NCBI GenBank assembly: GCA_947177005.1
Contig: CAMWSZ010000017.1
Location: forward strand, 1-17,266
Source: an uncultured Clostridia bacterium
GTDB lineage: Bacteria > Bacillota > Clostridia > Oscillospirales > Oscillospiraceae
Length of the DNA stretch: 17,266 bases
Reading direction: 5' to 3'
In this document: piece by piece, positions 12,294-17,266 of the stretch
Layout: each line of letters opens with the position of its first letter
Position numbering within the stretch: the stretch's first letter is position 1
Program-made: the position numbers and the translations under genes
Notes under the pieces: model-generated
Seen by the model: the letters and a program-made list of their open reading frames with translations, nothing else
What the model was told of the DNA's origin: nothing
Databases searched by the model: none

Positions 12294-15287
12294 TTATTTC
12301 CGGAAGAATTTTCGGAGGGAGCCAAGCAGGCCGGACAATCCGTTTCCCTGTTTTTTCTGTCTTTCCGGGGGCAGCCAGCCGCCTGCCTCCTGCACCGAGT
12401 CCAAACGCGCAATCGCCTCAGCGGCCTTTTTGTAACCCTTCTCCTGCGCACGCTCATAATATTCCAGAGCCGTCACCGGCTCTTTTTCTACGCCGCGGCC
12501 GTGCTCATAGCATTCCCCCAATAGATACAGCGCTCTGGGGTATCCCTGATCCGCGGCCTCCATGAGCCAGATGACCGCCTCCTCCTCGTTTTTCTCCAGA
12601 CCGATCCCGCGGCAGTAGCAGAAGCCAAGATTGCACTGTGCTCTTGCCAGACCCTTTTCCGCGGCCTGCCGGTACAGCTCCACCGCCTTTTTCTTGTCCT
12701 CCTCCACGCCATTGCCCATTTCGTAGCATACGCCCAGCGAACAGGTTGCCGGTACGTGACCGCGCTCATGGGCCTCCGTGTACAGCTCCACGGCCTTATG
12801 GATATCCTTCTCGATTCCGTAGCCGCATTCATAGCATTCGCCCAGCAGGAACATTGCCCGAGCGTTATGCTGTGCGGCGGCCCGGGCGAACCACTTGACG
12901 GCCTCCTCGTCGTTTTCCTCCACGGCGATTCCCTGATAATAGAAGAAGCCGAGATTGCACTGTGCCCGGGCCAGGCCCTTCTCGGCGGCGGCAAGATACA
13001 GCGCGGCGGCCTTGACCTTGTCCACTTCCACGCCGGTTCCCAGCTCGTAGCACACGCCCAGCGCACAGGTTCCGGGCGCATGGCCGCCCGCATGGGACTG
13101 CCGGTAGCACTCGAAAGCTTTCTTCTCATCCTTTTTCACGCCGTAGCCGTGTTGGTAGCACTCGCCCAGCAGCTCCAACGCTCTGGCGCTGCCGCCCTTT
13201 GCGGCGCGTTCAAACCAGAAAACGGCCTGTCCGTCGTCCTCCTTGACGCCGTAGCCGCAGTAATAGCAGTAACCGAGATTGCACTGTGCCCGGGGGAACC
13301 CCGCCTCTGCGGCCTCGCGGTAGAGCTGGATGGCCCTCTGCATATCCCGTTTGACGCCGCAGCCGTACTCATAGCATACCCCTAACGAACAGGTTGCGGG
13401 GGGATACTGTTTCTTATGGGCGGCGAAATACAGCTTTGCAGCTTTGGTCTCGTCCTTCTCCACGCCGTAACCGAACTCATAGCATTCCCCCAGCAGATGC
13501 ATTGCCCTGGGGTACTCGTCGGCAGCGGCCCGGGCGAACCACTTGACGGCCTCCTCGTTGTTCTCCTCCACCACGATCCCCTGGTAATAGAAGAAACCGA
13601 GATTGCACTGTGCCCGGGCGTCACCGGCCTCCGCAGCCTCACGATAGAGCTGGGCGGCCTTTTCCTTGTCCTCCTCCACGCCATGGCCCAGCTCGTAGCA
13701 CAGGCCCAGCGCACAGGTGCCGGCGGGCAGATGCCGCTCATGGGCCTGCCGGTAGAGTCCCGCGGCCTTGACCATATCCTGACTTACCCCGTGGCCGTGC
13801 TCATAGCACTGTCCCAGCAGATGCATTCCTCTCGGCGCGCCCTGCTCCACCGCGGCGGAAAACCATTTGGCGGCCTCGGAGTCGTTCATTTCCACCCCAA
13901 CACCATGGTAATAGCAGCAGCCGAGATTGCACTGCGCCCGGGCGTCACCGGCCTCCGCGGCTATGCGGTACAGCTCCACGGCCTTTTCCTTATTCATCTC
14001 CACGCCGGTCCCCAGCTCGTAGCACAGGCCCAGCGCGCAGGTGCCGGGGATATAGCCCTTTTCATGGGCGGCGCCGTACAGCCGGAACGCCTTTTTCTCG
14101 TCCTTCTCCACGCCATAGCCCTGATCGTAGCATTCTCCCAGCAGCTCCAGCGCTCTGGGGTATTCCCGTTCCGCGGCCTGGGTGAACCACTTGACGGCCT
14201 CCTCGTTGTTCTCCTCCACGCCGATGCCCTGGTAATAGCAATAACCCAGATTGCACTGCGCCGGTGCATAACCCTGCCCGGCGGCGTGGCGGTACAGCTC
14301 CACAGCCTTCGCCTGATCCTCCTCCACGCCCATACCCAGTTCATAGCACAGGCCCAGTGAGCAGGTGCCGGGGGCGTAATCCTTTTCATGGGCGAGGCGG
14401 TAATTTTCCGCCGCCCGTTTTTCGTCCTTTTTGATGCCGTGGCCGTACTCATAGCACTGACCGGCGAGAAAAATGGCTCTGGGATAGCCCTCCTCCGCCG
14501 CCTCCAGGTACAGCCGGGCGGCCATTTCGTGGTCTTCCTCCACGCCTGCTCCGCGGTCGTAGCACACGCCCAGCGCACAGGTGCCCTCATCGCAGTGCTT
14601 CTCATGGGCGGCGCGGTACAGCTGAACGGCCTTTTCGAGATCCTGCTCCACGCCATAGCCGTTCTCGAAGCACACGCCGATCAGAACTTCCGCCCGGGGA
14701 TAGCCCTGCTGGGCGGATTTGGCGAACCACATAGCAGCTTCTCTGTTGTCCTCCTCCACGCCGATGCCGTGGAAGTAGAAGAAGCCAAGATTGCACTGTG
14801 CCGGTGCAAATCCCTGCTCAGCGGCGTCCCGGTACAGTTCGGCGGCTTTCTGCTTGTCGGTTTCGACGCCGTGGCCCAGCTCGTAGCACAGGCCCAGCTC
14901 GCACTGTGCTGGGGGATACCCCTGTTCGGCGGCGGCGGCGAACAGCTCGGCGGCCCGTTCCGGATCTTTTTCTGTTCCCTCGCCCCGGGCATAGCACAGG
15001 CCAAGACTGAAAATTGCGCCGATATGATCGTTTCCGGCGGCCTTTTTGAACCAATAAAACGCTTTTTCCTCATCCTCCGGCGCGCCGTTCTCACCGTTGG
15101 CGTAGCTGATCGCGAGACGGTACTGGGCATCCAGGTCGCCGTCCTCGGCATCGGCCTGAAGTCTGCTGAATTTTTCCTGCTTTTTGGCCGTAAAGCCGGC
15201 GATGCTCTGCATCAGGTCGGGATCGAAGTAGACCAACATGGAATCCTGCTCATTTGGCATCATATTGTCATTCTGTTTGTCTGTCAC
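12294..15287 (-). CDS. Large Sel1-repeat protein (25 cysteine-rich repeats)
   Basis: About 997 aa, almost wholly Sel1-like repeats (helical hairpins of the TPR superfamily). A short N-terminal segment (VTDKQNDNMMPNEQDSM...) leads into repeat 1 at 15137; the array ends at 12432 and is followed by a 45-residue tail finishing in a basic, amphipathic LGSLRKFFRK. I see no signal peptide or membrane helix, so it is probably cytosolic. Sel1 arrays serve as protein-protein interaction scaffolds; no partner or enzyme domain is visible here. By my count the repeats hold 43 cysteines. The start is GTG 15287, preceded by AGGAAG 8 nt upstream. An ATG at 15383 is also in frame, but it has no SD and would lie only about 5 nt from the predicted start of transcription. 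Convergent with the deacetylase gene. The specific role is unknown. Confidence 0.9.
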   Translation of the reverse strand: MTDKQNDNMMPNEQDSMLVYFDPDLMQSIAGFTAKKQEKFSRLQADAEDGDLDAQYRLAISYANGENGAPEDEEKAFYWFKKAAGNDHIGAIFSLGLCYARGEGTEKDPERAAELFAAAAEQGYPPAQCELGLCYELGHGVETDKQKAAELYRDAAEQGFAPAQCNLGFFYFHGIGVEEDNREAAMWFAKSAQQGYPRAEVLIGVCFENGYGVEQDLEKAVQLYRAAHEKHCDEGTCALGVCYDRGAGVEEDHEMAARLYLEAAEEGYPRAIFLAGQCYEYGHGIKKDEKRAAENYRLAHEKDYAPGTCSLGLCYELGMGVEEDQAKAVELYRHAAGQGYAPAQCNLGYCYYQGIGVEENNEEAVKWFTQAAEREYPRALELLGECYDQGYGVEKDEKKAFRLYGAAHEKGYIPGTCALGLCYELGTGVEMNKEKAVELYRIAAEAGDARAQCNLGCCYYHGVGVEMNDSEAAKWFSAAVEQGAPRGMHLLGQCYEHGHGVSQDMVKAAGLYRQAHERHLPAGTCALGLCYELGHGVEEDKEKAAQLYREAAEAGDARAQCNLGFFYYQGIVVEENNEEAVKWFARAAADEYPRAMHLLGECYEFGYGVEKDETKAAKLYFAAHKKQYPPATCSLGVCYEYGCGVKRDMQRAIQLYREAAEAGFPRAQCNLGYCYYCGYGVKEDDGQAVFWFERAAKGGSARALELLGECYQHGYGVKKDEKKAFECYRQSHAGGHAPGTCALGVCYELGTGVEVDKVKAAALYLAAAEKGLARAQCNLGFFYYQGIAVEENDEEAVKWFARAAAQHNARAMFLLGECYECGYGIEKDIHKAVELYTEAHERGHVPATCSLGVCYEMGNGVEEDKKKAVELYRQAAEKGLARAQCNLGFCYCRGIGLEKNEEEAVIWLMEAADQGYPRALYLLGECYEHGRGVEKEPVTALEYYERAQEKGYKKAAEAIARLDSVQEAGGWLPPERQKKQGNGLSGLLGSLRKFFRK
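12432..15137 (-). repeat. Tandem array of 108-bp Sel1 repeats with 324-bp higher-order ABC period
   Basis: After the first two slightly longer units (74 aa together), 23 units are exactly 36 aa (108 bp). They cycle as A (...TCALGLCYELG.GVEEDK), B (ARAQCNLGFFYYQGIGVEEN) and C (PRA..LLGECYE.GYGVEKD). The B-type marker agattgcac occurs at 12628, 12952, 13276, 13600, 13924 and 14248, always 324 bp apart, then at 14788 (540 bp), so one B unit is missing between. Confidence 0.93.
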
Positions 15288-15320
15288 ACGTCGCGCTTCC
15301 TTTCCGTTGCTGTATTGTGC

Positions 15321-15345
15321 AAACCGGCGGAAAAACTGCCGGTTT
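15321..15345 (-). promoter_or_regulatory. Hairpin in the Sel1 mRNA leader
   Basis: AAACCGGC (15321-15328) pairs exactly with GCCGGTTT (15338-15345), 9-nt loop. It lies between the predicted transcription start (about 15388) and the ribosome binding site (15296-15301). There is no T-tract, so it is not a terminator; it could be an operator or a leader RNA structure. Confidence 0.4.
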
Positions 15346-15394
15346 TCAGCGAATATTCCACCGAAACCATCGGCGTGAATCATATTGAAAAGAC

Positions 15395-15403
15395 ATTATA
15401 TCA
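15395..15403 (-). promoter_or_regulatory. Extended -10 promoter of the Sel1 gene
   Basis: Minus strand TGA-TATAAT (15403-15395), a perfect extended -10. The -35 position (15423-15418, TAGAAT) is weak, as is common with extended -10 promoters. The start would be near 15388, supporting translation from 15287 rather than 15383. Confidence 0.55.
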
Positions 15404-15491
15404 CAGCCGCCGAAAGAATTCTACTCATTTCTATGAATTTTCAGAATCCGTTATTAAAGAGAAAATTTGTCAGGGAATTGCAGATTGATAT

Positions 15492-16274
15492 TTATAATGC
15501 GGCAACAACATCACACACCGCTACAAGTGCTGCTTCACCGCTAATAGTTATTCTGCCGTTATTTAGTAACCGGCAATGCAGGTATCCTCCGCGCTTTGAT
15601 GCCTGATATGCGTTAATTTCGTTTTTTCCCAAAACTTGCGACCAATAAGCTGCAATCTGACAGTGAGCGGAACCACATACAGGGTCTTCCGCAATAGACA
15701 ATTTCGGACAGAAGCTTCTTGAGACACAGTCTGTCTCCTGCCCTCTGGCAGTTGCGTTTTGTATGCGGCCTGCAATGCCCATCAGAAGCTCATAGTTAGG
15801 CTTCATGGTTCTGACCTGATCTTCCGTTTCAAATACACAAACGAGATCAAGTCCCAGCACCGCTTTCACAGGCCGGACACCGTATGCCTGCTCCATTTCA
15901 TCTGTAACCGGAATCTCTGTCAGCTCATAGGTAGGAAAATCCATTTCATAGAGATGGCCGTTCCGCCTGATTGTCAGCTCACCGCTCAAAGTTTGAAATC
16001 TTACGGCTGTACTTTCGGGTTCATAATAGTTTAGAATCACAAAAGAAGATGCCAATGTTGCATGTCCACATAATTCGACTTCTTTTCCCGGCGTAAACCA
16101 CCGAAGGCGGTAGCCCTGCTTTTCCTTGACGATAAACGCAGTTTCTGACAGATTATTTTCCATTGCCATATTCAGCAAAGCTTCATCAGCCGGCCACGAA
16201 TCCATCACACAAACCGCTGCTGGATTTCCCGAAAAGGGCTTATCCGTAAAAGCATCTACGATGTATTGCTTCAT
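15492..16274 (-). CDS. PhzF-family isomerase/epimerase-like protein
   Basis: A 260-aa protein of normal family length with the PhzF (diaminopimelate-epimerase fold) signatures: VDAFTDKPFSGNPAAV at 6-21, LSETAF with the conserved catalytic Glu44, the RWFTPGKEVELCGHATLA block at 58-74, and AEDPVCGSAHC at 195-205. Family knowledge: members such as PhzF isomerise small carboxylic acids by acid-base chemistry on one glutamate, and most Firmicutes members have no known substrate. The ATG at 16274 is preceded by GGGAAGGG (16281-16288) 6 nt upstream. The gene is visibly more A+T-rich than the regulator, deacetylase and Sel1 genes, which may mean later acquisition. No clear terminator follows, so some transcripts may read into the Sel1 leader. 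It does not sit with any phenazine genes. Confidence 0.92.
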   Translation of the reverse strand: MKQYIVDAFTDKPFSGNPAAVCVMDSWPADEALLNMAMENNLSETAFIVKEKQGYRLRWFTPGKEVELCGHATLASSFVILNYYEPESTAVRFQTLSGELTIRRNGHLYEMDFPTYELTEIPVTDEMEQAYGVRPVKAVLGLDLVCVFETEDQVRTMKPNYELLMGIAGRIQNATARGQETDCVSRSFCPKLSIAEDPVCGSAHCQIAAYWSQVLGKNEINAYQASKRGGYLHCRLLNNGRITISGEAALVAVCDVVAAL

Positions 16275-16319
16275 ATTATTCCCTTCCCCGATATATATTT
16301 GTTGATTTGTTGTACGGAA

Positions 16320-16348
16320 AGTATATCACGGATGAGAGCGGCAGGCAA
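16320..16348 (-). promoter_or_regulatory. Sigma-A promoter of the phzF-like gene
   Basis: Minus strand TTGCCT (16348-16343), 17-nt spacer, TATACT (16325-16320) with extended -10 TGA. The start near 16313 leaves a 5' UTR of about 38 nt. Confidence 0.65.
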
Positions 16349-16382
16349 CCCTGAGTTACACTATTCCATCTCTACCGGAGCT

Positions 16383-16411
16383 ATTATAGCACAAATGTTT
16401 TTGCTGCGCAA
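16383..16411 (-). promoter_or_regulatory. Second, upstream promoter candidate for the phzF-like gene
   Basis: Minus strand TTGCGC (16411-16406), 17-nt spacer, TATAAT (16388-16383) with extended -10 TGC. It is in the same direction and about 63 bp upstream of the promoter at 16320-16348, forming a tandem pair. Confidence 0.5.
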
Positions 16412-16436
16412 CGAAAAAATTGTGGACGGGCAGGAA

Positions 16437-16466
16437 AAATGCGCCGCGGGAACAGGCGGCGCATTT
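16437..16466 (-). terminator. Intrinsic terminator of the antiporter gene
   Basis: AAATGCGCCGC (16437-16447) is an exact reverse complement of GCGGCGCATTT (16456-16466), 8-nt loop. On the minus strand the stem runs into five T. It starts 4 bp after the antiporter stop codon. Confidence 0.9.
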
Positions 16467-16470
16467 CCCG

Positions 16471-17219
16471 TTAATGGGAACAGGTGAGAAACAGATAGAC
16501 GATATAGACCGCCAGCAGCGCGAACCCCTGCCAGCGCTGGAATTTTTTCGTAAACATGGGGGGGATAACGGCGATACAGCCCACCAGCAGGCAGGCGGGC
16601 AGGTCGATCAGCCCGGCGGTTGGGGACAGCGGCAGGGCTTTCCCGGAGATCAGGCCGCTCACCGGCAGGATCAGGGTCAGGTCCATAATATTTGCGCCCA
16701 GGATATTTCCGACGGACAGAGCAGACTGTTTTTTTGTCACGGCGGTGACGGTCGTCACCAATTCCGGCAGGGACGTCCCGACCGCGACAATCGTCACGCC
16801 GATGATCCGTTCCGACACGCCCACCATACGGGCCAACGCGCTGCCGCTGTCAACCAGCAGGTCAGCCCCGATCACAACGCCCGCCGCACCGGCCACAAAT
16901 TTCACGCAGTTGAGCAGGACTTCTTTTTTCTGCGGGGACATTTTTTTATGAGATGTATGGTTATTCCCTCCGGCCGTCACAGCGGACCGGACGTTTTCGA
17001 TGATAAACGCGGCGAAGATAATCAGCAGCAGGCCGGACATCCGCAAATCCACGGCGCCCTGATTCCCCGCCAAAACGATGACGCCGGAAGCGGCGAGCAT
17101 AAGCAGAGATTTGAGCAGGTAGTCCCGGCGCCGGATCGTTCCGGGCATGCAGACCAGGGCGATAGCCATAATCAGGCCCAGGTTGGCGGTGACGCTGCCG
17201 ACGGCGTTGCCCACGGACA
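16471..17219 (-). CDS. CaCA-family Na+/Ca2+ antiporter (N-terminus missing)
   Basis: About 249 residues remain of a protein normally about 310-320 aa. The first residues (SVGNAVGSVTANLGLI) are the end of the first alpha-repeat of the calcium:cation antiporter family (YrbG type). The second alpha-repeat is complete (GVTIVAVGTSLPELVTTVTA followed by SVGNILGANIMDLTLIL). Several membrane helices and a cytosolic basic loop (HTSHKKMSPQKKEV) separate the repeats. Family knowledge: the two repeats form the ion-binding site that exchanges Na+ or H+ for Ca2+ at the cytoplasmic membrane. The codon at 17220-17218 is not a real start; its first base belongs to the adapter, so the gene should continue beyond the contig. 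The TAA met in frame at 17257-17259 lies within adapter sequence and is meaningless. Confidence 0.92.
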
Positions 17220-17266
17220 CTGTCTCGTCTACACATCTGACGCTGCCGACGACTCCTTACGTGTAG
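17220..17266 (-). other. Illumina Nextera adapter left at the contig end (artefact)
   Basis: Read on the minus strand: CTACAC (17266-17261, last six bases of the P5 primer), GTAAGGAG (17260-17253, an i5 index I recall as S505), TCGTCGGCAGCGTC (17252-17239, the Nextera read-1 constant part) and a 19-bp transposon mosaic end (17238-17220) with two mismatches to AGATGTGTATAAGAGACAG. Order and spacing are exact. This is library sequence, not genome. Confidence 0.96.

Noticed and set aside
12432..15137. CRISPR-like regular repeats
   Set aside because: Unit is 108 bp, fully coding and diverged as protein; there are no constant repeats with unique spacers.
14388..15488. Open frames antisense to the Sel1 gene (also 13416-14360)
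   Set aside because: Their periodic hydrophobic pattern is just the reverse strand of the 108-bp repeats.
1..17219. tRNA, rRNA, insertion sequences, integrase or attachment sites
   Set aside because: None recognised on either strand; the region shows no direct sign of a mobile element apart from local composition changes.
17218..17259. GTG start and upstream stop for the antiporter
   Set aside because: The bases from 17220 on are adapter, so neither the start nor the stop is real.

Overview
The window looks like one contig from a gut-type Clostridia (Bacillota) genome, most likely of the Oscillospiraceae or a close relative. The evidence is a moderately high G+C content, strong AGGAGG-type ribosome binding sites, an SLH-domain surface protein, MalT-like LuxR regulators, flagellin plus a chemoreceptor, and the ferredoxin-tailed aldo/keto reductase typical of anaerobic Firmicutes. 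Genus cannot be decided from the sequence alone. Both edge genes are cut. The last 47 bases (17220-17266) are not genomic: they match an Illumina Nextera adapter with its i5 index, so the biological sequence ends at 17219.

Layout. 1-2168 (+): the C-terminal two thirds of an aldo/keto reductase with two Fe-S cluster motifs, followed by a MATE-family exporter. 2169-2450: a shared bidirectional terminator and an unexplained, inverted-repeat-rich stretch that is probably the 3' UTR of the next gene. 2451-5552 (-): a giant 1033-aa flagellin with normal D0/D1 ends, a hypervariable centre of roughly 800 residues built from five related modules, and eight cysteines. 5553-5863: its leader, a sigma-A-like promoter and a structure-rich spacer. 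5864-10229 (-): a probable operon of a STAND-ATPase/LuxR regulator followed by a dCache chemoreceptor that carries the residues of the amino-acid-binding motif. 10230-10513: a divergent control region with two promoters, each touching a palindrome. 10514-12196 (+): a secreted, SLH-anchored polysaccharide (probably peptidoglycan) deacetylase with two chitobiase-type modules. 12294-15287 (-): a cytosolic-looking protein made of 25 cysteine-rich Sel1 repeats in a higher-order ABC pattern. 15492-16274 (-): a PhzF-like isomerase/epimerase of lower G+C. 16471-17219 (-): the C-terminal part of a Na+/Ca2+-type antiporter, cut by the adapter.

How the genes may fit together (inference). The block from 2451 to 12196 reads as a cell-surface and motility module: a chemoreceptor that probably senses an amino acid, a nucleotide-switch regulator encoded with it, an unusual large flagellin, and a wall-modifying enzyme displayed on the S-layer and divergently transcribed from the regulator. 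The regulator is the natural candidate to act at the palindromes between the divergent promoters. The Sel1 protein is a large protein-protein interaction scaffold of unknown partner. The flanking transport and metabolic genes look like ordinary housekeeping or accessory genes.
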